Source: CCMP332 sp040218795
Lineage (GTDB): Bacteria > Bacteroidota > Bacteroidia > Cytophagales > CCMP332
Direction: 5' to 3'
DNA length: 64,000 bases
Assembly (NCBI GenBank): GCA_040218795.1
Contig: JAVJQT010000008.1
Coordinates: 124,001-188,000, forward strand
Numbering within the stretch: the first letter of the stretch is position 1; each line of letters begins with the position of its first letter. The notes below the pieces were generated by a model, which was given only the letters and a program-made list of their open reading frames with translations, did not search any database and had not been told where the DNA came from. Below, one piece after another: positions 7,912 through 17,042 of the stretch. Made by a program: the position numbers and the translations under genes.

Positions 7912-9663
7912 ATGACTAAAGGAAAGATTATAAATATTGTAGCCAACCTCATTTCAATAGAAGTGGAAGGAAAAGTAGGGCAAAATGAAATTTGTTATGT
8001 GATTGCCAGAGACACAAAATTGCGATCCGAAGTAATTAAAGTGACTGGTAATACGGCATTTGCCCAGGTTTTTGAGTCGACCCGTGGTGTAAAAATTGGC
8101 GATGCGGTTGAGTTTAGCGGACATCTGCTCGAAATTGAATTAGGACCCGGTTTGCTCTCTCAAAACTTTGACGGACTTCAAAACAATCTTGACAAACTCG
8201 ATTCGACTTTTTTAGAGAGGGGGGTAATTTCCGATGCATTGGATCGAAGTAAAAAATACGAGATAACACCACTTGTCAGCACAGGCGATACGGTTTTAGC
8301 CGCCGATTGGTTGGCAGAAACCATTGAAAACAATTTATCGCATAAAATAATGGTCCCCTTTGCCTATGAAGGCCATTTCAAGGTTAAAAAAATTGCAAAA
8401 AAAGGAAATTATTCCATCGAAGATGAAATTGCAGTATTGGTTGATACGAAAGGCAAAGAGCATTCTGTAAGTATGATCCAAAGATGGCCGGTTAAAATTC
8501 CAATCAAAACTTATGATCATAAACCGCGCCCATTTAAAATATTGCAGACCGGAATGCGCGTAATTGATACCATGAACCCCATTACAGAAGGGGGAACAGG
8601 GTTTATTCCGGGACCTTTTGGTACAGGAAAAACAGTGCTTCAACATGCCATTGCAAAAAATGGAGATGCAGATATCATTATTGTTACCGCCTGTGGTGAA
8701 AGGGCCAATGAAGTGGTTGAGATATTTACTGAGTTTCCACATCTGATTGACCCGAGAACAGGACGCACATTACAAGAAAGAACCTGTATTGTATGTAATA
8801 CATCGAGTATGCCGGTATCTTCGAGAGAGGCATCGGTTTATGTAGGAATGACGATTGCAGAATACTATCGTTGCATGGGATTAAAAGTCCTGTTATTGGC
8901 GGATTCAACTTCCCGATGGGCACAGGCTTTGAGAGAAATGTCGAACAGGCTGGAAGAACTTCCAGGTCCTGATGCCTTCCCTGTCGATCTGCCGGCCATC
9001 ATTGCAAATTTTTATGCGCGTGCGGGATTTGTATATCTCAACAATGGAAAAACGGGTTCAGTAACATTTATCGGAACTGTTTCCCCTGCAGGGGGTAATC
9101 TCAAAGAACCGGTTACGGAATCCACAAGTAAAGTTGCAAGATGTTTTTATGCCTTAAATCAGGCCAGAGCGGATTCAAAAAGATACCCGGCTATCGAAAC
9201 TGTCGATTCTTACTCCAAATACATCGATTATGATGAATTTAAGGATTATGCCAATGAAAATATTCAGAAAGGCTGGACTGGCCTGGTGAATCAGGCAAAA
9301 GATTATTTAATACGGGGAGCAGAAGCCAGAGATCAAATTGCCATTTTAGGTGATGATGCTGTACCTATTGAGTATCACAGACAATTCTGGAAAAGTGAAC
9401 TTTTGGATTTTGTGTTTCTACAACAGGATTCATTTGACAAAGTAGATATGAACTGTGAAATGGAAAGGCAAAAATATATGTTTAACAAAGTCATGTCAAT
9501 CTGCAAAATGGAACCGGATTTTGAAGTTTTTACAGAGGTGAGTGATTATTACAAAAAAATGATCAACCTGATGAGACAGATGAACTATTCAGAATACAAT
9601 TCCGAGGATTTCAAAAAGTATGAATCCGAATTGAAAGAATTATTGGCCCAAAAAGAAAATTGA
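7912..9663 (+). CDS. atpA: V-type ATPase catalytic subunit A
   Basis: A 583-residue catalytic subunit. The Walker A loop is GPFGTGKT (residues 234-241), followed by VTACGERANEV with the catalytic Glu in GER (about 263) and Walker B-type LKVLLLADSTSRWAQAL. The long non-homologous insert typical of A subunits (about 110-200) separates it from F-type beta. It alternates with subunit B in the hexameric head and couples ATP turnover to rotation. Coordinates abut DUF2764 and atpB with gaps of one or two bases. Confidence 0.98.
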   Translation: MTKGKIINIVANLISIEVEGKVGQNEICYVIARDTKLRSEVIKVTGNTAFAQVFESTRGVKIGDAVEFSGHLLEIELGPGLLSQNFDGLQNNLDKLDSTFLERGVISDALDRSKKYEITPLVSTGDTVLAADWLAETIENNLSHKIMVPFAYEGHFKVKKIAKKGNYSIEDEIAVLVDTKGKEHSVSMIQRWPVKIPIKTYDHKPRPFKILQTGMRVIDTMNPITEGGTGFIPGPFGTGKTVLQHAIAKNGDADIIIVTACGERANEVVEIFTEFPHLIDPRTGRTLQERTCIVCNTSSMPVSSREASVYVGMTIAEYYRCMGLKVLLLADSTSRWAQALREMSNRLEELPGPDAFPVDLPAIIANFYARAGFVYLNNGKTGSVTFIGTVSPAGGNLKEPVTESTSKVARCFYALNQARADSKRYPAIETVDSYSKYIDYDEFKDYANENIQKGWTGLVNQAKDYLIRGAEARDQIAILGDDAVPIEYHRQFWKSELLDFVFLQQDSFDKVDMNCEMERQKYMFNKVMSICKMEPDFEVFTEVSDYYKKMINLMRQMNYSEYNSEDFKKYESELKELLAQKEN

Positions 9664-9664
9664 C

Positions 9665-11008
9665 ATGCAAACACAGGCATTTCAAAAAAAGTATACCAAT
9701 TTAAGTCAGATCACAAAAGCCACTTGCAGCTTAAAAGCCAAGGATGTTGGTTATGAGGAATTGGCTTATGTTGATGGTCGGCCGGCCCAGGTTGTGAAAA
9801 TGCTTGGTGATAATGTTACGCTTCAGGTTTTTAAAGGAACTGAGGGTCTGCACACTAGGTCTGAAGTGATTTTTACCGGACAATCACCGACCATGAAAGT
9901 GAGCGAACAACTCGCTGGACGGTTTTTCGATGCTTATGGCGCTCCATTGGATAATGGCCCTGAAATTGACGGAGAAGAAAGATCCATTGGAGGACCGTCT
10001 GTAAATCCTGTAAAGCGAAAACAACCTTCAGATTTCTTAGCCACCGGTATAGCCGGTATTGATTTGAACAATACATTGGTAACAGGTCAAAAAATACCAT
10101 TTTTTGCAGATGCAAACCAGCCCTACAATCAGGTGTTGGCGGAGGTGGCCTTAAGAGCCGATGCCGACAAGATTATTCTTGGTGGCATGGGTTTATCCAA
10201 TGATGACTACCTGTTTTTTAAAGACACGTTCACCAATGCAGGTCAGCTTGATAAGATAATTTCATTTATAAATACCACCGAAGATCCGCCTGTTGAGCGC
10301 CTATTGGTGCCCGATATGGCATGTACTGCAGGTGAGTTTTTTGCCAACGATAAGCAGGAAAAGGTTTTGGTGTTATTGACTGACATGACACTTTATGCCG
10401 ATGCACTGGCCATAGTGGCCAATAAAATGGATCAAATTCCTTCAAAAGATTCTATGCCAGGCTCCTTGTATAGTGATCTTGCAAAAATCTATGAAAAAGC
10501 TGTTCAGTTTGATCATGGTGGGTCATTAACTATCATTGCTGTCACCACTCTCAATGAAGGTGACATAACGCATGCCATTCCTGATAATACAGGCTACATT
10601 ACCGAAGGACAATTGTTTTTGCGTCGTGATACAGAAATAGGAAAAGTAATTATCGATCCATTTCGCAGTCTTTCAAGACTAAAACAAAATGTAATAGGAA
10701 AGGTGACAAGAGAAGATCACCCTCAGGTGATGAATACTTTAGTGCGATTATACGCCGATGCCATGGCAGCAAGAACTAAAAAAGAAAATGGATTTGATTT
10801 AACGGATTACGACCAGAGATGCCTTGATTATTCAAAAGAATATTCAAACAGGCTTCTGGCTGTGGATGTAAATATTAGCACAGATGAAATGCTCGATACA
10901 GGATGGGAACTGATGGCTAAATTTTTTGAAAAACACGAAGTCGGAGTGAAAGAGTCGCTTGTGAAAAAATACTGGGTGCAAAAAGAAACCGCCGACAGTT
11001 CAGAGTAA
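9665..11008 (+). CDS. atpB: V-type ATPase regulatory subunit B
   Basis: A 447-residue non-catalytic subunit. In place of a P-loop it has GQKIPFFADANQPYNQ, the usual degenerate form in B subunits, while SLSRLKQNVIGK and the ARTKKENGF region near the C-terminus match the family. It forms the A3B3 ring with subunit A. It starts one base after the atpA stop and ends one base before atpD. Confidence 0.97.
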   Translation: MQTQAFQKKYTNLSQITKATCSLKAKDVGYEELAYVDGRPAQVVKMLGDNVTLQVFKGTEGLHTRSEVIFTGQSPTMKVSEQLAGRFFDAYGAPLDNGPEIDGEERSIGGPSVNPVKRKQPSDFLATGIAGIDLNNTLVTGQKIPFFADANQPYNQVLAEVALRADADKIILGGMGLSNDDYLFFKDTFTNAGQLDKIISFINTTEDPPVERLLVPDMACTAGEFFANDKQEKVLVLLTDMTLYADALAIVANKMDQIPSKDSMPGSLYSDLAKIYEKAVQFDHGGSLTIIAVTTLNEGDITHAIPDNTGYITEGQLFLRRDTEIGKVIIDPFRSLSRLKQNVIGKVTREDHPQVMNTLVRLYADAMAARTKKENGFDLTDYDQRCLDYSKEYSNRLLAVDVNISTDEMLDTGWELMAKFFEKHEVGVKESLVKKYWVQKETADSSE

Positions 11009-11009
11009 T

Positions 11010-11609
11010 ATGGCACTAAAGGTTCAATACAATAAAACATTTTTAACCTATCTCAAACGCCAACTTGCGATACGAAAAAAAGTATTGCCCACCCTTAAAA
11101 GTAAGGAGACCGCACTTCGATTAGAGGTGAAAAAAATCTCAGAAAAGCTCAAAGAACTCAGAAAGGAAAAGGATTTATTTAACAGTGAAATCAAAGAAAT
11201 TTCTCCACTTTGGACACGATACCCTCAAGTACTGAAAATTGATTCTATAGACATAAGTATTAAAAATACAGCAGGAACAAAAATCCCGGTATTGAATGAT
11301 ATTCAATTCAAATTAACAGAATTTATTGATTTTGATCAGCCTGTTTGGTTGCTAAAAGGTATAGACATCCTAAAAAATATTATTAGTCTCGAAACCAAAG
11401 AACAAATATTACAGCAACAGCACGACGTTTTATACCTGGCGAGAAAAAAGACTACCCAAAAAGTCAATCTTTATGAAAAGGTTCAGATACCTGCTTTTGA
11501 AAGAGGAATCAATCAAATAAAACGGTTTTTAGAAGACAAGGATAACATAGCAAAGGCGGCGCAAAAAATTGTGAAAGAGAGAAATCAAAGAAAGGAGGTG
11601 GCACAATGA
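11010..11609 (+). CDS. atpD: V-type ATPase central-stalk subunit D
   Basis: A 199-residue protein made of two long charged helices at either end (YLKRQLAIRKKVLPTLKSKE at the N-terminus; QIKRFLEDKDNIAKAAQKI at the C-terminus), the antiparallel coiled coil of the rotor axle. Length fits the family. It overlaps atpI by four bases (ATGA). No subunit F, its usual binding partner, is encoded in the operon. Confidence 0.93.
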   Translation: MALKVQYNKTFLTYLKRQLAIRKKVLPTLKSKETALRLEVKKISEKLKELRKEKDLFNSEIKEISPLWTRYPQVLKIDSIDISIKNTAGTKIPVLNDIQFKLTEFIDFDQPVWLLKGIDILKNIISLETKEQILQQQHDVLYLARKKTTQKVNLYEKVQIPAFERGINQIKRFLEDKDNIAKAAQKIVKERNQRKEVAQ

Positions 11610-13420
11610 AAGCAAAGATGAAAAAAGCCACTTTTATGATTTACCACCGCGACACGCAGCAAATTTTAAATAGTTTACAGGAAAAAGGTTTGGTGCATTT
11701 GGATATACAGTCTACGGATGAAAATGAAGCATCCCAGGAACTCTCCAAATACATTTCGAAAATTGAATCCATTTTGGATGAAATGGACGAACATAGTCAT
11801 CAGGCAGATGATTTAAAGGCCTCGGAAGTTTTAGAGGATTACGATCTTTTAAATGATAAGGTGTCGGAATATTCTGAATTGCTTGAAAAATATCAAAAGG
11901 ATTTTAGACTTCTAAAACCATGGGGAAATATTAAATGGAAAAGAATCCGGACCATTGAGGAGTTAAACTGGACGTTTAATTTTTATATCGCACCTTCAAA
12001 TTCGTTCCTTCAAATTGAAGATGATCCATATGTATTAGAGGTGGCCAGAAAAGGTGGCAATGTGTATTTTGTAAATATTCAACCGCTCGACAGATCCAAA
12101 AGCCTACCCTTTGAGCAATTGGAGCTTCCCAAATTACCCCTGGGTGAAGTTGGCCGGCTATTATCGCAAACGGAAGAAGAAATAATAAAACTGCAGCAAA
12201 GCATTCAGTCATTGAGCAAATACAGAAATGTTCTTGAAAAACATTTATCTGAATTGCTGGATAAACTGATGATTTTAAATGCCTCAAATTCTATGAATGA
12301 GGCGGGTGAAGGCAGAATTAAATACATCAACGCCTGGTTTCCATTGGAAATGGAAAGTAAAATTCAGAAGGAATTGGAAACCCTGGATTTGGCCTATGAA
12401 ATTAAAGACCCGGGAGAACAAGACGATGTACCCGTAGTATTAAAGAATAATACTTACAATAAAATATTTGAAAATATAACCAAGGTCTATCAGTTGCCCA
12501 ATTACCATGAACTGGACCTTACGCCTTTTATTGGCGTCTTTTATCCAATCTTTTTCGCATATTGTTTGGGGGATGCCGGTTATGGTATTGTGCTAAGTTT
12601 GCTTGCAGTTTGGGCCTATCTCGGCCCGCTCAAAAAAATGAAAACTGTAGCATTGCTTGGGCTCGTACTGGGAATAGCAACTACTTTTGTTGGAATTATA
12701 AAATCAGGAACCGTTTTTGGTTTAAGCATTGCAGAAACAAAAAACATCCCTCTTTTTGACTCGCTTTCAAAGTATATTTTCATAACCGATAATCAGGATT
12801 TCATTTTTAATGCATTTAACGTCTCTCTAATGATAGGATTAGTGCAAATTTTAGTGGGCGTAGTATTATCATTCTATCGAAAACTTAAATATCAGAGTTT
12901 TTCAATGGCAATCCCCATGGTGGCTAAATTTTTAATCATTAGTTCTTCGGTCGCCTTATTCCTGGGCGCATCTCAGGAGATGGAGCTGCTAATGCCATTT
13001 GTTGGGCTATCGAAGGTTGCTCTATTGCTCGGTATTGTGATTTTATTATTTACACATGATTTCAGTATTCCTGTCGTAAGTAGAGTTATGAAGGGCTTAT
13101 TAGAAGTATTTTTTGTTTTTACCGGAATACTGGGTGACTCTTTGTCATATATCCGATTATTCGCTCTGGGAGTTTCTTCTTCTATTTTAGGTTTGGTAGT
13201 AAATCAAATTGGAGCACCTTTGCTTGAATCCGGTATTTTAGGAATAATAGGTGGAATTGTATTTTTAATTTTTGGACATGCACTCAATTTTGCCATTGCC
13301 TTCTTAGGCGCATTAATTCATCCTTTAAGATTGACTTTTGTCGAATTTTATGGCAATGCTCAGTTTGAAGGTGGAGGAAAAGAATTTAAACCATTTAAGA
13401 AAAATCAACTGAATCTGTAA
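11606..13420 (+). CDS. atpI: V-type ATPase membrane subunit I (a-type)
   Basis: A 604-residue two-part protein. Residues 1-300 are a soluble stalk-contacting arm with coiled coils; residues from about 305 on carry the membrane helices. The essential Arg facing the proteolipid ring is in SLSYIRLFALG (Arg517), equivalent to the Arg in the SYLRLWAL motif of eukaryotic a subunits. It forms the ion half-channels with subunit K. Overlap with atpD and an 11-base gap to atpK fit one transcript. Confidence 0.95.
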   Translation: MKAKMKKATFMIYHRDTQQILNSLQEKGLVHLDIQSTDENEASQELSKYISKIESILDEMDEHSHQADDLKASEVLEDYDLLNDKVSEYSELLEKYQKDFRLLKPWGNIKWKRIRTIEELNWTFNFYIAPSNSFLQIEDDPYVLEVARKGGNVYFVNIQPLDRSKSLPFEQLELPKLPLGEVGRLLSQTEEEIIKLQQSIQSLSKYRNVLEKHLSELLDKLMILNASNSMNEAGEGRIKYINAWFPLEMESKIQKELETLDLAYEIKDPGEQDDVPVVLKNNTYNKIFENITKVYQLPNYHELDLTPFIGVFYPIFFAYCLGDAGYGIVLSLLAVWAYLGPLKKMKTVALLGLVLGIATTFVGIIKSGTVFGLSIAETKNIPLFDSLSKYIFITDNQDFIFNAFNVSLMIGLVQILVGVVLSFYRKLKYQSFSMAIPMVAKFLIISSSVALFLGASQEMELLMPFVGLSKVALLLGIVILLFTHDFSIPVVSRVMKGLLEVFFVFTGILGDSLSYIRLFALGVSSSILGLVVNQIGAPLLESGILGIIGGIVFLIFGHALNFAIAFLGALIHPLRLTFVEFYGNAQFEGGGKEFKPFKKNQLNL

Positions 13421-13431
13421 ATTTACAGCAT

Positions 13432-13893
13432 ATGGAAACGAGTATTGATCTTCCCCTAATATTAGCATCTATCGGTTTAGGATTAATCGTAGGATTGCCA
13501 GGAATTGGCAGTGCCATTGGTACAGCTCTAGGTGCCATGACTACCGTTGGTGCACTGAAAAAAAGAAAAGAAGCCTTTGGTTCATTTATAGTGCTGGCCG
13601 CCTTGCCGGGAACACAAGGACTTTATGGTTTTGCCGGCTTCTTTCTTATGAAGGATTTATTAGTGCCGGAAATTACAATGTTACAGGCCGCAGCCATTTT
13701 AGGAAGTGGCATAGGATTGGGTCTCGCAGCGCTTTTTTCAGGAATATATCAGGGCCGTGTCTGTGCCAGTGGAATTGATAGTATTGGATCGGGAAATGAC
13801 GTTTTTGGCCAAACGCTTATAATGGCTGTGTTTCCTGAATTATATGCAATTATTGCATTCGCAGCTTTGTTCCTATTGAGAGGTGCATTATAA
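13432..13893 (+). CDS. atpK: V-type ATPase proteolipid subunit K with Na+-binding signature
   Basis: A 153-residue double-hairpin proteolipid (four membrane helices) forming the rotor ring. The first hairpin has LPGTQGLYGF and the second has GIYQGRVCASG and FPELYAI. Residues Leu58, Thr61, Gln62, Gln107 and Glu136 align with Leu61, Thr64, Gln65, Gln110 and Glu139, the known Na+ ligands of Enterococcus hirae NtpK, all with the same offset of three. Only the second hairpin has a carboxylate; the first has Gln, as in NtpK. The ring therefore probably carries Na+. This is the last gene of the operon. Confidence 0.95.
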   Translation: METSIDLPLILASIGLGLIVGLPGIGSAIGTALGAMTTVGALKKRKEAFGSFIVLAALPGTQGLYGFAGFFLMKDLLVPEITMLQAAAILGSGIGLGLAALFSGIYQGRVCASGIDSIGSGNDVFGQTLIMAVFPELYAIIAFAALFLLRGAL

Positions 13894-13937
13894 AGCACAA
13901 GACTCAATAAGATAATTAATCATCCGTTTAACATGAT

Positions 13938-14828
13938 ATGAAGAATAACTGGAAATTTCTTTCAGTAGTATTTCTATTGACCCTTTTTCAAACCGTAACT
14001 GCGCAGGTTAAGGACAAAGGGAAAATATTTATCAGTGAAGAAGCCAAACCTACCCTTGATTTAAACCCCGACGAAGAAAAAGAAGAGGAGGAAAAAAAAG
14101 ATAAAAAGAAAAAAAAGAAAAGGGTTTTTTACGGCCTGAAAACAAAAAAAGCCTTTACACCTGCGGTTAAAAGAGGTAGGAAGGTAACCATTGAAACTTA
14201 TCATGTTCTTAAAGAATTTGTTGAACCCAATCCTTATGTGAAGGAAGTCTATTGGTTTGATGTACAAAAAAGAAAAATCGGAACAGGCAGAGCTTCCAAG
14301 GTTGTTAATGATAAGAAAGTCATGAAAATTCTTCACGGCCCCTATAAAAAATATGTCAATAAAATGGTTGTCGAAGAAGGCAATTTTTATATTGGAACCA
14401 AACATGGAAGGTGGGTAAAATACGATTTAGACACCATTCTGGTTGACAAAGAATATTATTACAAAGGCTGGCCTAAAGAATCGGATATCACATACTATGA
14501 TATTGAAAGGACAAAAATAAAAGAAGTAGTGCCAATTGTATGGGGAAGAAAAGAAGGTGATTATGTCTATTTTAATGAGAATGGTACTCTTCGCGTCACA
14601 GGAAACTATAAAGACAACAGGAAAGTAGGTAGATGGAGGATTTATCATCCCGGATCTCAGCGAAGAAAAATGGACATTAGTTATCCCAGGAAAAAGAACG
14701 AACAGGCTTTTATTATGTACGAGTGGGATAAGAGGGGAAACATGCTATTTGACTATAGAAAAGCGGATGAACAGCGTATAGTAAAAGATGATAAAATAAT
14801 AGAATCAGCTACCGCCTCAAATCGCTAA
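13938..14828 (+). CDS. Exported MORN-like repeat protein
   Basis: A 296-residue protein with a signal peptide (hydrophobic core FLSVVFLLTLFQTVTA, cleavage near residue 22). A highly charged linker (EEKEEEEKKDKKKKKKR, about 47-63) follows. The C-terminal half contains MORN/YwqK-like beta units such as HGRWVKYD, EGDYVYFNENGTLRVTG and VGRWRIYHPGSQ. Such proteins are common in Bacteroidota envelopes with no assigned role; phospholipid contact or peptide interaction is speculative. It follows the V-ATPase operon by 44 bp on the same strand, and no terminator is visible between them. Confidence 0.7.
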   Translation: MKNNWKFLSVVFLLTLFQTVTAQVKDKGKIFISEEAKPTLDLNPDEEKEEEEKKDKKKKKKRVFYGLKTKKAFTPAVKRGRKVTIETYHVLKEFVEPNPYVKEVYWFDVQKRKIGTGRASKVVNDKKVMKILHGPYKKYVNKMVVEEGNFYIGTKHGRWVKYDLDTILVDKEYYYKGWPKESDITYYDIERTKIKEVVPIVWGRKEGDYVYFNENGTLRVTGNYKDNRKVGRWRIYHPGSQRRKMDISYPRKKNEQAFIMYEWDKRGNMLFDYRKADEQRIVKDDKIIESATASNR

Positions 14829-14890
14829 ATTTCGAAATTTATTACCTTGCACGGAATTTATAATTCACAATTTGAAATTCAATTTTCAGA

Positions 14891-15670
14891 ATGAAGCTTA
14901 AAATTTACCAAATTGATGCTTTTGCATCGGAAGTATTTAAAGGAAATCCGGCTGCGGTTATTCCTTTGGAAAAATGGCTGTCGGATGAAGTCATGCAAAA
15001 AATTGCGGAAGAAAATAATCTCGCGGAAACAGCATTCTTTGTCAAAAAAGATGAGCTATTTGAAATTCGATGGTTTACGCCAAAACTGGAAGTCGATCTT
15101 TGTGGCCATGCTACCCTGGCATCTGCCCATGTCATCATCAATTATTTGAATAATAATTCAAAGACTCTGCGATTTTCTTCAAAAAGCGGTGAATTGAATG
15201 TGAGAAAGGAAAAGGATGGTCTAGTACTCAATTTCCCTGCAAAGTCATTTAACATAGCAAAACTACCGGATGGATTATTTGAAGGTTTGGGTGCTCTACC
15301 CGTTGAGCTTTATAAAAATGACGATTATATGATGATTCTGGATTCTGAGAAAGAAGTAAGAGATATAAATCCGGATTTTAATCTTTTAAATAAAGTCGAT
15401 ACAAGAGGAATAATTGTCACCGCCAAAGGCGATAAAGTTGACTTTATTTCGCGCTTTTTTGCGCCAAGGGTAGGAATAAATGAAGATCCTGTAACCGGAT
15501 CTGCCCATACCATGTTAATTCCTTATTGGTCTAAACGCTTACATAAAAAAGAAATGTCGGCGCAACAGATATCAGCCAGAGGTGGCCATTTACATTGTGT
15601 AGATTTGGGTGAAAGAGTAGAGATTAAAGGCACAGCTGTCACCTATCTTGTAGGAGAAATCAAAATTTAG
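14891..15670 (+). CDS. PhzF-family isomerase
   Basis: A 259-residue PhzF/diaminopimelate-epimerase-fold protein. The catalytic Glu is in NNLAETAFFV (Glu46), and the conserved LCGHATLASAH and DPVTGSAHTML motifs of the two halves are present. PhzF itself isomerises a phenazine precursor, but most family members outside phenazine clusters have unknown substrates; no phenazine genes are near. Its stop overlaps the 3' end of the convergent lycopene cyclase gene by 11 bases. Confidence 0.92.
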   Translation: MKLKIYQIDAFASEVFKGNPAAVIPLEKWLSDEVMQKIAEENNLAETAFFVKKDELFEIRWFTPKLEVDLCGHATLASAHVIINYLNNNSKTLRFSSKSGELNVRKEKDGLVLNFPAKSFNIAKLPDGLFEGLGALPVELYKNDDYMMILDSEKEVRDINPDFNLLNKVDTRGIIVTAKGDKVDFISRFFAPRVGINEDPVTGSAHTMLIPYWSKRLHKKEMSAQQISARGGHLHCVDLGERVEIKGTAVTYLVGEIKI

Positions 15671-16358
15671 AATCAACCGGAGTTTTTCTGAATTTCTCAA
15701 GCACATGAACATTGATTAAAATCAAAAGCATCCCGTAAATGCTGTCTTCTATTGGAATGGTAAATATTCGAATTCCAAGATTTTCAGCATTGTTATACCA
15801 GACAATTTGCTCATCAATAGCAGTTCCCGTTAAAATTCCATTCACAATAAAAAAAGGTATAAGTATTACAATATAAGCTCTGAAAAATTTACTGAGCCAT
15901 TTTACTTTTAATACATATGACAGATAGAAAAGATAGAGACCTGTAGAAACAAAAGTGATAGAGGTATACCATTTGTCAAGATTTAAGACCCCAAAGGCAA
16001 TAAGGATTAATGATAAACTAATTCCAAATGGATGTTTGTCTTTAACGGCTTGATCCGGGCCTAGAAAATAATTGAGTACTTCATAAATAAATACACTTGC
16101 GAAAGGGACCGAAATAAAAAACATCCATTCCTCAATGGGTAAATGAAACACCGTGATTCCGGTCAAATATTTAGAATTAAAGCCCCAAATCCCATTAATT
16201 GTAAAATATATATCCCAAATAATAAATATTGTTCCTGCTATTAGAATCCCAAGAAATAGCGCTTTAAAATTTTTGTAGTAGTGAATTTTTGGCTCAAAAC
16301 TGCGTATTAAGGGAATAGATATAGTGAAAATATTGATGAGTAAATAGAGGTAGTTCAT
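15660..16358 (-). CDS. crtY: Lycopene beta-cyclase, fused CrtYc-CrtYd type
   Basis: A 232-residue integral membrane protein with about seven helices. It carries two copies of the cyclase motif, PIEEW (residues 74-78) and PIEDS (202-206), in equivalent places of two repeated halves. This marks the single-chain version of the heterodimeric CrtYc/CrtYd cyclase of actinobacteria, fungi and Bacteroidota. It would turn lycopene into beta-carotene. ATG 16358 is chosen; a TTG just before it is the alternative. It starts nine bases after crtZ, so the two form an operon. Confidence 0.9.
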   Translation of the reverse strand: MNYLYLLINIFTISIPLIRSFEPKIHYYKNFKALFLGILIAGTIFIIWDIYFTINGIWGFNSKYLTGITVFHLPIEEWMFFISVPFASVFIYEVLNYFLGPDQAVKDKHPFGISLSLILIAFGVLNLDKWYTSITFVSTGLYLFYLSYVLKVKWLSKFFRAYIVILIPFFIVNGILTGTAIDEQIVWYNNAENLGIRIFTIPIEDSIYGMLLILINVHVLEKFRKTPVDSKF

Positions 16359-16367
16359 CAATGGCTA

Positions 16368-16829
16368 TTATTTTTTCGCACTTTTAGAAGCTTCTTTAAA
16401 ATATTTCATTGGAACCAGAAGCATTCCAAAACATTCCCCCTCTTCTTTTTGTAAATGTTTGTGATGAACCTTATGCGCTTTTCTGATTGCTCTGAAATAT
16501 ACATTATTGGTTCGCTTAAACCAGGGCAATCTTTGATGAATCAAAACTTCATGAACAATAAAATATGCAATGCCATAAAGTAGTATTCCCAATCCTATAA
16601 AAAATCGGTAATCAAGCGCATTTAGGGATCCAAAAATCATTAGCAAGGAACTAGGGATGGCAAACATTAGAAAAAAAGCATCGTTTTTTTCGAAAACACC
16701 TTTTTGAGGCACATGATGATCCTCATGTAAAACCCACAGGAATCCATGCATTACATATTTGTGTGTAAACCAGGACATGAACTCCATAAATAAAAAAGTT
16801 ACAATTGTTATAAGAGCAAATAATATCAT
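16368..16829 (-). CDS. crtZ: Beta-carotene hydroxylase
   Basis: A 153-residue membrane di-iron hydroxylase. All histidine clusters are present: HKYVMHG, HEDHH, HEVLIHQR and HKVHHKH. It adds hydroxyl groups to the beta-ionone rings, giving beta-cryptoxanthin and zeaxanthin. It lies downstream of the photolyase, separated by a hairpin terminator, and has its own candidate promoter; it is followed at once by the lycopene cyclase. No ketolase (crtW) is present, so zeaxanthin or a derivative is the expected product. Confidence 0.95.
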   Translation of the reverse strand: MILFALITIVTFLFMEFMSWFTHKYVMHGFLWVLHEDHHVPQKGVFEKNDAFFLMFAIPSSLLMIFGSLNALDYRFFIGLGILLYGIAYFIVHEVLIHQRLPWFKRTNNVYFRAIRKAHKVHHKHLQKEEGECFGMLLVPMKYFKEASKSAKK

Positions 16830-16859
16830 TTATGAGGCATTGCTTATAAAGCTTATTAA

Positions 16860-16867
16860 CAAAACTA
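16860..16867 (-). promoter_or_regulatory. Candidate -7 element for crtZ-crtY
   Basis: The plus strand reads CAAAACTA, i.e. TAGTTTTG on the minus strand, a perfect TAnnTTTG. Transcription would begin near 16853, about 24 bases before crtZ. No TTG occurs at the expected -33 distance because that position falls in the terminator hairpin, so confidence is limited. Confidence 0.4.
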
Positions 16868-16870
16868 AAT

Positions 16871-16903
16871 AAAAAAAGTCTCCGGAAGCCGAAGACTTTT
16901 TTT
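16871..16903. terminator. Bidirectional hairpin terminator after the photolyase gene
   Basis: An A run, then AGTCT-C-CGG, loop AAG, CCG-A-AGACT and a T run, giving a near-perfect stem with poly-U on either strand. On the minus strand it ends the sigma-crtI-crtB-idi-phr transcript and separates it from crtZ-crtY. Confidence 0.8.
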
Positions 16904-17042
16904 CGCAATTAAAAGTATGGAATTGAAACTATTAGTATGAGAAACTTATTACGTTCATTTAATAAACCTGAGTGTTTTAGAATTGTTTAACTTTTTGTTA
17001 AAAAAAATTCACAATTTATCTAATGGATAAAAGTTTGGAAAT

